Assembly (NCBI RefSeq): GCF_019236175.1
Contig: NZ_JAFAJM010000013.1
Coordinates: 1 to 64,000, forward strand
Source of the DNA: Chryseobacterium sp.
GTDB lineage: Bacteria; Bacteroidota; Bacteroidia; Flavobacteriales; Weeksellaceae
Length of the DNA: 64,000 nt
Direction of reading: 5' to 3'
The notes under the pieces were generated by a model that ran no database searches, had not been told where the DNA came from, and saw only the letters and a program-made list of their open reading frames with translations. Shown piece after piece: positions 1 through 8,089 of this stretch; position 1 is the first letter of the stretch, and the number at the start of each line of letters is the position of its first letter. The translations under genes and the position numbers were made by a program.

Positions 1-96
1 AGCCAGCTTATTGAGCCAGACTGTTTTTATCATGGCAAACCAGCTGATCAAAGGCCTGAGCCTTTACCAAAAGAAATTATTTTGACAAAACAATAA
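1..96 (+). CDS. C-terminal end of an unidentified protein (truncated by window edge)
   Basis: An open frame enters from the left edge and stops at TAA 94-96, giving 31 residues that end PKEIILTKQ. The codons look normal for this DNA and a terminator-like hairpin follows at about 171-198, so it is probably the real end of a gene. Too little is present to name a family. Confidence 0.45.
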   Translation, partial: SQLIEPDCFYHGKPADQRPEPLPKEIILTKQ

Positions 97-170
97 AGTT
101 ACATTCAGGATGGATTAAATTCTTTTAATCAGCCTTTCTTTGAAATACATTACTAAATAATACTATATCG

Positions 171-198
171 AAAAGCCCCGTATTCCGAGGCTTTTTTA
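171..198. terminator. Probable intrinsic terminator
   Basis: AAAAGCC and GGCTTTTTT form a short stem around CCGTATTCCGA and are followed by a T-rich run. It lies between the plus-strand gene ending at 96 and the minus-strand gene ending at 218. It has A-runs on one side and T-runs on the other, so it could serve both. Confidence 0.6.
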
Positions 199-217
199 TT
201 TTTTTCTTATTCCTCGA

Positions 218-433
218 TTATTCTCTGAGAAAATTGGATAACTCAGGATGTAGGATATCAATAGTTATTTCTTCGGGGTCATCACTATCATCATATCCCC
301 AGGTCCAAAATTCATCACCATCGATTAACAGGTAATTTACATAAATCAAAACTGCAGCATCACCATTCTGCCATATTACAAAATAATATCCAAACTCCTT
401 TGGTTTTTCAGTTGTAAAGTTCAGTGTTCGCAT
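218..433 (-). CDS. Small hypothetical acidic protein (71 aa)
   Basis: This 71-residue protein is rich in aromatic and acidic residues (KPKEFGYYFVIWQNGD near the start, WTWGYDDSDD in the middle). It has no signal peptide or membrane segment. I do not recognise the family. Its start is 32 bases downstream of the end of a frameshifted XRE regulator on the same strand, so the two probably form one transcript. Small proteins of this style are common in prophage-like and accessory DNA of flavobacteria; that is inference. Confidence 0.55.
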   Translation of the reverse strand: MRTLNFTTEKPKEFGYYFVIWQNGDAAVLIYVNYLLIDGDEFWTWGYDDSDDPEEITIDILHPELSNFLRE

Positions 434-465
434 TTGATTACTTCTTAAGATATCCTATTACTATT

Positions 466-691
466 TCATTTCCTTTCTCGTCCTTTCGTATTTTTTTCTT
501 CATCTACCGGATCAAAGAGCTCCACAATATCAACTTCTAAAGCTTCGGCTATCTTTTCAACACTAGCTAAAGAAGGAGACTTTAACAAGTTTGTTGCATA
601 AACTTCTGTTGTCACCTCTACCCAAAAGTTCAGAAAGTTTTGCTTTATTAATACCTTTTTTTTCTAAAAGTCTTTCTACGTTTAAGGCCAT
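466..691 (-). pseudogene. XRE-family helix-turn-helix regulator, broken by a frameshift
   Basis: The frame starting at ATG 691-689 reads MALNVERLLEKKGINKAKL, then SELLGRGDNRS, and in that frame stops at 563. One base over, the reading continues as VYATNLLKSPSLASVEKIAE, then ALEVDIVELFDPVDEE, and stops at 466-468. The second half is a textbook XRE domain end (a SLASVEKIAEAL helix followed by 'ELFDP'). The break lies near 600-606. The upstream ATG at 748 is less likely because it is upstream of the promoter at 710-737. Either a recent one-base indel or a sequencing error would explain it. Confidence 0.7.
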
Positions 692-709
692 AACTTTAAT
701 TTGTTTTGT

Positions 710-737
710 CAAAGTTAAACATAAGTATATTGTCAAA
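710..737 (-). promoter_or_regulatory. Bacteroidota-type promoter for the XRE pseudogene
   Basis: Read on the minus strand there is TTTGACA and, 16 bases after its TTG, TAACTTTG. This matches the Bacteroidota -33 (TTTG) and -7 (TAnnTTTG) elements. The predicted start of transcription lies a few bases before ATG 691, which supports that start codon over the one at 748. Confidence 0.55.
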
Positions 738-824
738 TCACCTACCACATCACTAGGTGGTGATATTTATTTTATGTATCTTTAAATATTCGATTTAATT
801 AATATTTCGAATTATATGTATTCA

Positions 825-920
825 GCCTCCTATGCCCTGGGAGGTTTTTGTATATTAGAGCAATTGAACTTTAAAGTTCTACTTAATGTATGTTTGCCTC
901 CTTCGGGAGGTCTTATTTTT
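825..920. terminator. Two successive CCTCC/GGAGG hairpins
   Basis: Hairpin one (825-850) pairs GCCTCC with GGGAGG and is followed by TTTTT. Hairpin two (896-920) pairs CCTCC with GGAGG around TTC and is followed by a T-rich run. A third GGGAGGTTTTTTT stands near 1070 without its left arm. They look like tandem or repeated terminators left in non-coding DNA; no intact gene adjoins them on the plus strand. Confidence 0.45.
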
Positions 921-1230
921 ATAAAATGTGCCACAAAAATAAAAATTTCATAAATAAGGGATTAATATGGCATAAGCGTTGATACCAATAAACAGTATTT
1001 ATTTATAGTTTTTTTAACACCAAGTCATTTAACTTATAATTTATTTTTACACTTTTTCTCTCAATTTACTGGGAGGTTTTTTTGTTGATAGCTTTTTAAC
1101 ACGTCAAGTTCTGTCGTATTAAACATGTTGATTTGTTCTCTAATTATTTCTTTCTGAAAAAGCGCATGGTTTCAGTATAAATGAAAATTGATACAAAGTA
1201 TATTGATGTCGATTTCATTAAACTTTAAAA

Positions 1231-1487
1231 ATGTATCAATTTTGTAACATGCAAATACGAGGTATAGTTAAAGAATCACCGCATCCTGATCAAGAAATAT
1301 TGATAGTGGAATTTCAGGAAGATAAAAAGAAGAAGCATTTTTAAGTGAAGTGTACATTCAATATAATCACAAGATCCGTAAATGGGATATGATGGACATG
1401 TTATTAAATGGTAGAGTTGAAGTATTCATAGAGCCAAAACACAGGAGAAATCATACCTTACGCATTTACTATGCGATAAGTATATAG
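1231..1487 (+). pseudogene. Possible remnant of an unidentified small gene
   Basis: From ATG 1231 a frame encodes 37 residues ending EFQEDKKKKHF. Shifted by one base, the following DNA encodes LSEVYIQYNHKIRKWDMMDM and continues to TAG 1485-1487. Both pieces have protein-like composition, whereas the DNA on either side is simple and AT-rich, so a frameshifted gene of about 85 residues is plausible. I do not recognise the family. Confidence 0.25.
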
Positions 1488-1948
1488 AATTTTACATGAG
1501 AGGTGAAAATTTAGATAAAGGATTTGAGTAAAAATTGAACTGTTTATTACTAATTTATTTTAGCTTTTGTGGGTTGTATTATTAGTTTTTATATTTAAAT
1601 ATTTTGAATATTTAAATTATTTTTATTTTTAAATATGGTATGTTGTTTTTTTTATAATTATAAATTTTTGGCTGTATTGAAAAATATTTGTTTTTTTGAT
1701 TATATTTTTATTGTTATTTTTAATTTAATATAAGTTATTGTTTTATATTCGTTAAAATTATATATTTGTTTTTGTTAAGAATAGAATTTGTTGAAATGAG
1801 TATTTTTATTTGAAATAATATATAACTCCAGTGAGTGATTTATTGTTTGATTTAGATTACATATTATTTAATGAAAATTTTAAATCAAATTGCAAAAATT
1901 CTTACTTAAACAGTTTTTATATAAAATCTAATCATAAAATCATGAAAT
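1488..1948. other. AT-rich intergenic region with no gene seen
   Basis: This stretch is extremely AT-rich with poly-T and poly-A runs and stops in all frames. It probably contains the promoter of the secreted protein at 1949. I could not assign convincing -33/-7 elements. Confidence 0.5.
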
Positions 1949-2761
1949 ATGAAACAAATCCCTATCTATTGTTTACTGCTTTTCGCAGGTAATTTCTTTT
2001 TTTTAAATGCTCAGGTTGGTATTCAAACTACTAATCCTCAGGGTGTTTTTAATATTGATGCGGCTAAAGACAATCCCGCTACCGGAGTGCCTTCGGTTGC
2101 ACAACAAGCAAATGATGTGGCGGTTACTGCTACAGGAAACATGGGAATTGGCACTACAGCTCCCACTAACAAACTTCATGTCAATGCTACAGATCCGTTA
2201 CGTTTGCAAGGTGTAGGAGTTGGAAATACTACTACTGATCCTCTTATGGTACTCGATGCTACCGGTGTGGTAAAAAGTATTGGTACCTTGGGAGCTCTTT
2301 CTATTCCTAATCCTGCAGTTTTTAGGCTTGAAACTGCACAAGCTAATTTTTTACAAGCACAGGGTGCTGGAGGATCGCAGGTAGTTCCAATGTCTGTGGT
2401 TAAAAATACCATTCCAGGAATGACGTTTAATGCAGCAACAAGTACTGTTACATTTCCTGCAGGAACTTATCAGATTACTTTTGTATATGAAGCAACACAC
2501 AGTGCAACAGGATGTACTATCAGTTCATATTTTGTAGATTTTCCCCTCAATGCTACAACTTCAAGAATTCACAGTACAGCAGCACATTCAGAAGGATCTC
2601 TTTCTAATCATGGTGGAGCAATCACTTATGCAACCACCGTTCCCGCTAACAGAACGTGGACACTCACTCTCGGAAGAGGACAATCTGGTAACTGTGGAGG
2701 AGCAGGGATGACGCTTGCTGCAACCTCTACACAGGTACTTATTTTTAGAATCGGGGATTAA
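1949..2761 (+). CDS. Secreted surface protein with repeat-like N-terminus and jelly-roll-like C-terminus
   Basis: This is a 270-residue protein with a signal peptide (MKQIPIYCLLLFAGNFFFLNA, cleavage likely after LNA-Q). The head carries two copies of a 'VGIxTTNPxG / MGIGTTAPTNKLHV' motif (about residues 23-32 and 65-78), common in flavobacterial secreted proteins and resembling phage tail-fibre shaft units. The C-terminal 130 residues are rich in Thr, Ser and hydrophobics (TFPAGTYQITFVYEATHS) and look like a beta-sandwich of the C1q/TNF-like or tail-tip type. Related architecture is seen at 27547, 29073 and 37801. A cell-surface adhesin or binding protein is likely; the ligand is unknown. Confidence 0.75.
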   Translation: MKQIPIYCLLLFAGNFFFLNAQVGIQTTNPQGVFNIDAAKDNPATGVPSVAQQANDVAVTATGNMGIGTTAPTNKLHVNATDPLRLQGVGVGNTTTDPLMVLDATGVVKSIGTLGALSIPNPAVFRLETAQANFLQAQGAGGSQVVPMSVVKNTIPGMTFNAATSTVTFPAGTYQITFVYEATHSATGCTISSYFVDFPLNATTSRIHSTAAHSEGSLSNHGGAITYATTVPANRTWTLTLGRGQSGNCGGAGMTLAATSTQVLIFRIGD

Positions 2762-2980
2762 TTTCGCTGAAGTTCCCAAATCAGGCAATAAATCAATAAA
2801 TATTCTAATAACACAAATATCCACAAACAACATTGCCTTCAGTGTTTTTTATAAGACAATTCAGAGAGGAAATAATGAATTGAATGAAATTAAGAAGTAT
2901 CGCAATAATATTAACAATATACAAGAGAAATTACAGCGTAAATTTGTGATAATTACGATTTTTATTAATTAGTTTTTAAA

Positions 2981-3045
2981 ATGTACTGAACAGCCGTCTT
3001 GAATTTTTATGATCGGAATTGATGGCTGTTTCGGTACAGTAAATT
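2981..3045. terminator. Imperfect hairpin downstream of the surface protein
   Basis: GTACTGAACAGCC and GGCTGTTTCGGTAC form a long imperfect stem around about 30 bases. It lies 220 bases after the stop of the surface protein. It has no strong T-run, so it may be an RNA structure rather than a terminator. Confidence 0.3.
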
Positions 3046-3148
3046 AGTTTCATTCCCAACTGGTTTATAATAAAAGCTATTAAGAAAGGAGTCGAATAAA
3101 GAGTTTTTTTAATATCTTTATTAAAATTTCATTCAGAATCGAGGCAAA

Positions 3149-3182
3149 AACAACAACTGAGTATCAGTTGTTGTTTTTTTTT
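3149..3182. terminator. Strong intrinsic terminator
   Basis: AACAACAACTGA and TCAGTTGTTGTT form a perfect 12-base stem with loop GTA, flanked by AAAAA on the left and a T-run on the right. It can terminate transcription from both sides: the surface-protein transcript and the minus-strand cluster starting near 4245. Confidence 0.85.
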
Positions 3183-3320
3183 GAAAAATAATTCGTTTTA
3201 TATTTAGGCTGTTAAAGGAAATATTTTTTTTTGGCTATTTGATCAAAGAATGTGTTTCTATCTTCATTAACTAGTTCATTAGTTATTGTGTCATTGCAGA
3301 AGACCGTAGACATACATATA

Positions 3321-3524
3321 TTAGTATTTTATATCAAGGCCTAGATAAAAGAAATCCCGGGGATTAATTTCGCGCCCTTCTTTTGGAGTAAATTCAATAC
3401 TCGATGTTTCGGGGCCTCTAAATATTTTAACATCATACATTTGCCGCAGTCCTATTCCGGAAGAATTATACTTCAGAGCTTTTATGATTTCAAGAATCAA
3501 GTCATTCTGTGAAGAGATTTTCAT
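3321..3524 (-). CDS. Small hypothetical protein (67 aa)
   Basis: This soluble protein of 67 residues begins MKISSQNDLILEIIKALKYN and contains the motif GREINPRDFFYLG. It has no signal peptide. It is the last gene of a three-part minus-strand run: decayed gene 3753-4245, then 3574-3750, then this one. Small co-directional proteins of unknown function next to a larger decayed gene are typical of immunity or toxin cassettes, but nothing here proves that role. Confidence 0.5.
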   Translation of the reverse strand: MKISSQNDLILEIIKALKYNSSGIGLRQMYDVKIFRGPETSSIEFTPKEGREINPRDFFYLGLDIKY

Positions 3525-3573
3525 ATTACTAATTTACTTTTGTTGTTTGGTTTTAAATTGTGGTTTTCCGTAA

Positions 3574-3750
3574 TTAATTACATATGAAATTAAAATATTT
3601 CTTTTCAAGCTTCTTTAATCGGGAGCCGCTATTTCCATAATCAAATTCGATAGTAATATAATATCTTGATTCATTTAAAACTTCGAATTCTTGACCAATG
3701 TAAGGTTCTAACCAAGTACCTTTAGCATTATAATTGACTTTTGCCTTCAT
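3574..3750 (-). CDS. Small hypothetical protein (58 aa)
   Basis: On the minus strand, ATG 3750-3748 opens 58 codons ending at TAA 3574-3576. The protein reads MKAKVNYNAKGTWLEPYIGQ, then EFEVLNESRYYITIEFDY, with a basic C-terminus (SRLKKLEKKYF). The alternating aromatic and charged pattern suggests a small beta-rich fold. The start sits two bases after the stop of the decayed gene at 3753, so translational coupling is likely. I recognise no family. Confidence 0.5.
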   Translation of the reverse strand: MKAKVNYNAKGTWLEPYIGQEFEVLNESRYYITIEFDYGNSGSRLKKLEKKYFNFICN

Positions 3751-3752
3751 CT

Positions 3753-4245
3753 TTACAGTATTTCAAATATTAAAGTTTTCTCAGGGTTGAAGGTATAGGA
3801 TTCTGCATCATTACATTTTTCATGATCGCATGATTCCTCAATCCTTTCAAATCCAACATAGCGTTTACTCTAAAACTATGATTTGAGTGGTTTATCCCAG
3901 TAGTAACCATTATTTATAATTGCTGTTTTAAAAAGATTTAATGCCGTATCTCCAAGGATAGGTACAGTATCTTGATAATATTGATAATATTTAAAAAACC
4001 ATCATATTTAGTAAATCTTCTAGCTATATCTTTAGTAAGATCGGAGCCTTTGCAGATAACCTTAATACGTATTTCATTTCCATTATTTACAAGATGTGTG
4101 ATTTTTATGTTAGTAATAAAATCTCCTATTGCTGGTTTGCCTGTTACTTTATCATTATATGCTATCTGATGATTGGAATAAATTTAACCACATTAAAGAG
4201 TTTAAAAAGCATATTCTTTTATACCTGGAATAGATAATTCGGCAA
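3753..4245 (-). pseudogene. Decayed gene of unknown function with several frameshifts
   Basis: The minus strand carries one protein spread over at least three frames. First comes IYSNHQIAYNDKVTGKPAIG and NIKITHLVNNGNEIRIKVIC, to about ARRFTKYDG. Next comes QYYQDTVPILGDTALNLFKT, to YYWDKPLKS. Last comes KRYVGFERIEESCDHEKCND, to TLIFEIL, ending at TAA 3753-3755. Each piece has convincing protein composition and they follow in order, so this is one gene of at least 140 residues that has lost its frame twice or more. The upstream part to 4245 (IPGIKEYAF) may belong to it. The family is not recognised. Confidence 0.6.
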
Positions 4246-4294
4246 TTAATATTTATAATTTTTTCATAGGTATTACTACAATAAATTATTGCTA

Positions 4295-4312
4295 TATGAT
4301 TTAAGTCATAGG
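4295..4312. promoter_or_regulatory. CRP/FNR-like box (site 1)
   Basis: TATGATTTAAGTCATAGG contains TGA-N6-TCA and the extended GTCATA shared with the boxes at 12556, 21561, 23233, 25870 and 31606. It lies about 320 bases upstream of katE, farther than most of the others, so a link to katE is uncertain. Confidence 0.45.
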
Positions 4313-4634
4313 GTAGATTTTTATGGATTTGTAATTTTGAAATACACCATCAAAATAAAGATTATATGAACACCAATTACAAAAATACTGGCACAGATTA
4401 ACCTGTGCGGCTTACTTTTTTATAATATGTTATGTAAAGTTAAGGTAATGCACTTTGTTTTCTAATAGGCACGGCCCGGTTAGTTGATTCTCTTTTCTTA
4501 CAAAAGAAACTTTCTTCAAAATATAATAATGAGTTGGATAATCCTCCTAAGATAATCTGCTATATCCCATTATCTGATACAGTACATTAAATACTTAATC
4601 AATATCACCTACATCAAATCGTAAAACAAGAAAT

Positions 4635-6779
4635 ATGGAAAATGAAAATTTAGGATCAAACCAGAAGCGTGATCAACTTCAAGACCATACAACGGATAAC
4701 AGCAACGAAAAACTGAGCACTAATCAGGGATTAAAGATCAATAACAATCAGGACTCTCTGAAAGCAGGCGAAAGAGGATCTTCTCTTCTTGAAGATTTTA
4801 TTCTCAGAGAAAAAATTACTCATTTTGATCACGAACGAATTCCGGAAAGAGTAGTTCATGCAAGAGGTTCCGGTGCTCATGGTGTTTTTAAATTAAATAA
4901 AAGTCTGGCAAAATATACAAAAGCTAAATTTTTAAACAATATCGAGGAAGAGACTCCTGTATTTGTGCGTTTTTCTACCGTTGCCGGAAGCAGAGGAAGT
5001 ACAGATCTGGCTCGTGATGTAAGAGGATTTGCTGTAAAATTTTATACAGAAGAAGGTGTTTATGACCTGGTAGGTAATAATATGCCAGTATTTTTTATTC
5101 AGGATGCTATAAAATTTCCAGATCTGATCCATGCGGTAAAACCTGAGCCAGATAACGAGATTCCACAAGCTGCTTCGGCTCACAACACTTTTTGGGATTT
5201 CATTTCATTAATGCCAGAGAGTACCCACATGATCATGTGGTTGATGAGTGACCGTGCGATTCCGAGAAGCTTCCGTATGATGGAAGGTTTTGGTGTGCAT
5301 TCGTTTAAATTTATCAATGAACAGGGCGATGTACACTTTGTGAAATTTCATTTTAAACCCAAATTGGGAGTTCATTCGGTGGGGTGGCCCGAAGCACAGA
5401 AGATTTCAGGAAATGATCCTGACTTCCATCGACGTGACCTTTGGGAAGCCATTGAGAATGGAGCTTTCCCTGAGTGGGATTTGGGGGTACAGCTAGTTCC
5501 TGAAAAAGATGAACACAAATTTGATTTTGATCTCCTTGATCCTACAAAAATTATCCCGGAAGAGCTTGTTCCTGTGGAGCTTGTAGGAACTTTAACCTTA
5601 AACCGAAACCCCGATAATTTCTTTGCAGAAACAGAGCAGGTAGCATTTCATCCCGGTCATATTGTTCCCGGCATAGATTTTACCAATGATCCTCTTTTAC
5701 AGGGAAGACTTTTCTCGTACACCGATACTCAGCTTACCAGATTGGGATCTCCGAATTTTCATGAAATTCCGATCAACACGTCCATTACAACCATTCACAA
5801 TAATCAGCGTGACGGACACATGCGTCAGCAGATCGTTAAAGGAAAAGTAAGTTACGAACCCAATTCAATAGGCGGTGGCTGTCCGTTTCAGGCCATGATG
5901 AAAGAGGGAGGTTTCGTCTCCCAGGAGGAGCGGTTGGAAGGTCATAAAGTAAGGGCAAGAAGCTCAAGCTTTGTAGACCATTATTCTCAGGCAAAATTAT
6001 TTTACAACAGTCAGTCTGCTTTTGAAAAAACGCATCTGCAAAATGCATTGGTTTTTGAGCTTTCAAAAGTAACGCTTCCTGCCATCAGAGAACGAATGGT
6101 TGGTCAGCTAACTTTTGTAGACAAAGATTTGGCACAGGAAGTGGCATCCAGATTAGGTGTTGAGGTTAAAATTCTCGATCAGCCCAATCAAAGTATTCCT
6201 GCAGATGCCGATCCGGCAAGTCTCCAAAGTGCGGAAACTGAACCTTCCTTAAAATTTTCAGAAGCGCTGAGTATGGCCAATACCGTTAAAGATACCATTG
6301 AGAGTCGTATAATTGGCTTTATGATGACTGATGGGTTTGATGCTGCTTCTACCGATCATTTAATAGAAAAATTAGAAGGGCAGGGTGCAGTTGTACAATA
6401 TATTGCTGATTCCGTAGCACCGGTAAAATCTTCGGACGGCCAGACGTACATTCCGGATCATTCATTATCTACAACTTCAAGTGTTTGCTTTGATGCTCTG
6501 TATATCTGCGGCGGTGCAAAATCTGCAGAAGGCTTTGTAAAGCCTGGAAATAAAAATATGACGGTTGATTTTATTAATGAAGCATTCCGTCACTGTAAAG
6601 CCATTTACTTTGGATATGATACTGAAGTAATCAAAAAGCTTACAGATGTGGCATCGATCAAACATGATGATTCTGGAGTAATTTCTGCTAAAGATGCTAA
6701 TTCTGATGATTTATTTGTTGAGGCGATAGCTAATCACAGGGTTTGGCAGTTTGAAAAAGAAAGAAACGGATTAGTATAA
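4635..6779 (+). CDS. katE: Large-subunit catalase (clade 2, HPII type)
   Basis: This haem catalase degrades H2O2 to water and oxygen in the cytoplasm. It has 714 residues, the length of HPII-type enzymes rather than the 480-500 of small-subunit catalases. Seen in the sequence: an extended N-terminal arm (about 1-55), the distal His at about 75 in RVVHARGSGAHGVF, the distal Asn at about 148 in DLVGNNMPVFF, and the proximal haem Tyr at about 362 in RLFSYTDTQ. A C-terminal flavodoxin/DJ-1-like domain (about 560-714, IIGFMMTDGFDAASTDHL) is typical of this clade. It is followed 54 bases later by a DUF4142 lipoprotein. It leads the stress island. Confidence 0.95.
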   Translation: MENENLGSNQKRDQLQDHTTDNSNEKLSTNQGLKINNNQDSLKAGERGSSLLEDFILREKITHFDHERIPERVVHARGSGAHGVFKLNKSLAKYTKAKFLNNIEEETPVFVRFSTVAGSRGSTDLARDVRGFAVKFYTEEGVYDLVGNNMPVFFIQDAIKFPDLIHAVKPEPDNEIPQAASAHNTFWDFISLMPESTHMIMWLMSDRAIPRSFRMMEGFGVHSFKFINEQGDVHFVKFHFKPKLGVHSVGWPEAQKISGNDPDFHRRDLWEAIENGAFPEWDLGVQLVPEKDEHKFDFDLLDPTKIIPEELVPVELVGTLTLNRNPDNFFAETEQVAFHPGHIVPGIDFTNDPLLQGRLFSYTDTQLTRLGSPNFHEIPINTSITTIHNNQRDGHMRQQIVKGKVSYEPNSIGGGCPFQAMMKEGGFVSQEERLEGHKVRARSSSFVDHYSQAKLFYNSQSAFEKTHLQNALVFELSKVTLPAIRERMVGQLTFVDKDLAQEVASRLGVEVKILDQPNQSIPADADPASLQSAETEPSLKFSEALSMANTVKDTIESRIIGFMMTDGFDAASTDHLIEKLEGQGAVVQYIADSVAPVKSSDGQTYIPDHSLSTTSSVCFDALYICGGAKSAEGFVKPGNKNMTVDFINEAFRHCKAIYFGYDTEVIKKLTDVASIKHDDSGVISAKDANSDDLFVEAIANHRVWQFEKERNGLV

Positions 6780-6833
6780 AAAATGAGTAAGAACTACTTG
6801 GCATTCATATCAACACCAACAAATTAAAATATT

Positions 6834-7445
6834 ATGAAACAGACAATTCTAATCATTGTAGCCATTGCTGCAATAACGGCGTGTAACAAAAAAGAAACCA
6901 TTACTGTTGATCATACAGCTGATCACAGCGAAATGTCTGCTCCTGTTGATTCGGATACAATGCCTGGAGATTCTCTTTCAACTTCCCAAACGTCTTCTGA
7001 AACAACATCATTAAATGATCAGGATCGAAAATTTGCTGATGCAGCAGTAAAAGGAGAAATGATGGAAGTGATGGCGGGAGAATTGGTATCCCAAAATGCG
7101 ACCAACCCAACAGTTAAAAAACTGGGTGAAATGATGGTAGGGGATCACACCAAAGCCAACGAAGAATTAAAGCAGTGGGCTTCTAAAACGGCTTACAATT
7201 TGCCTACCGGCTTAGATGCAGACCAACAGAAAAAATATGATGATCTTAAAGCTAAAAAAGGAGCTGATTTTGATCGTATGTATACCGATATGATGGTTAA
7301 GGATCATGAAAAAACAATAGCTGATTTTAAGAAAGAAGCTGCTGACGGTTCCGAATCCTCTCTGAAAAATTTTGCCACTAAAACACTTCCCACTTTAGAT
7401 CATCATTTAATGGAATCTAAAAAAGCAAAAGATGCTGTAAAATAA
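6834..7445 (+). CDS. DUF4142 lipoprotein
   Basis: This 203-residue lipoprotein has a short signal peptide with a lipobox (AAITAC-N, Cys at about 17). A low-complexity Ser/Thr/Asp linker (about 20-60) precedes a DUF4142 domain (about 62-195), a ferritin-like helical bundle (KFADAAVKGEMMEVMAGELV). The family is common in flavobacteria and other bacteria near stress genes; its biochemical function is not known. It follows katE in the same direction, so co-expression is likely. A long hairpin follows at 7447-7500. Confidence 0.85.
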   Translation: MKQTILIIVAIAAITACNKKETITVDHTADHSEMSAPVDSDTMPGDSLSTSQTSSETTSLNDQDRKFADAAVKGEMMEVMAGELVSQNATNPTVKKLGEMMVGDHTKANEELKQWASKTAYNLPTGLDADQQKKYDDLKAKKGADFDRMYTDMMVKDHEKTIADFKKEAADGSESSLKNFATKTLPTLDHHLMESKKAKDAVK

Positions 7446-7446
7446 T

Positions 7447-7500
7447 GTCGAATAAATATCCGGTAATCTGCCTTGAAAGGGTTATCGGATATTATTCGAA
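7447..7500. terminator. Long hairpin downstream of the DUF4142 gene
   Basis: TCGAATAAATATCCGGTAA pairs with TTATCGGATATTATTCGA (one bulge, one G-U), giving a stem of about 17 bases immediately after the stop codon. The T-run is weak, so it may act as an mRNA-stabilising 3' structure or as a terminator. Confidence 0.55.
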
Positions 7501-7657
7501 AGGACTTTATATTGTTTCTGAAAATCTGATGCTGACGGTTCGATGGTTTAAATTATTTATAACCCAGAAAATTAATGTTCATAAAGACAGTGTGTAATCA
7601 TTAATGCCGGCTGCATTTTATTACTGGAATAATCTACTGGTTTCAAAATCTATCATT

Positions 7658-7924
7658 ATGAGGAATTCCAAATTACCCACTGCCACAGCCTTGCTAGTGC
7701 TCGGAATTTCTTCTGTAGCCTTATGCTGCTGTTATGGAATCCCGGGAAGACTTACCGGAGGCATCGCTCTTTTTCTTTACAGAAGAGATAAAAGAGTATA
7801 CGATAAAAATAAAGGAGGTTACTCCAATTTCGACAATTTAAAAACAGGAAGAATGCTAAGCATTCTCGGGATTACTTTACCCCCCCTTTGCCTCATGTAT
7901 TTATTGTCGATACACTACCTGTAG
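7658..7924 (+). CDS. CCC-motif small membrane protein
   Basis: This 88-residue protein contains LCCCYGIPGRLTGGIALFLY, the Cys-rich motif followed by a membrane segment that defines the 'CCC motif membrane protein' group of Bacteroidota. A second hydrophobic segment is at the C-terminus (MLSILGITLPPLCLMYLL) and a basic/Tyr-rich loop lies between them. I chose ATG 7658 (MRNSKLPTATALL) over an upstream in-frame start because homologues usually begin shortly before the first membrane segment. Function unknown; inner-membrane location inferred. Confidence 0.75.
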   Translation: MRNSKLPTATALLVLGISSVALCCCYGIPGRLTGGIALFLYRRDKRVYDKNKGGYSNFDNLKTGRMLSILGITLPPLCLMYLLSIHYL

Positions 7925-8089
7925 CTGTTTAGGAAGGAGGAGATCCTTTACCATAGCTGAAGTATAAAAAACTTTATCCAGGTCTCGCATCAGCCATTTT
8001 TAATTATATTATCATTTGAAATGGTCATCGCAGCTTTTATAAAGCCTGATGAACACATGGATAACGTATAAACTATAAAATATAACAAT

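Noticed and set aside
2715..2972. Frame of 85 codons overlapping the end of the first surface protein
   Set aside because: Overlaps a real gene in another frame and has AT-driven composition (Asn, Ile, Lys) without any motif.
3972..4169. Plus-strand frame of 65 codons
   Set aside because: It is the complement of the decayed minus-strand gene, whose pieces have better protein composition.
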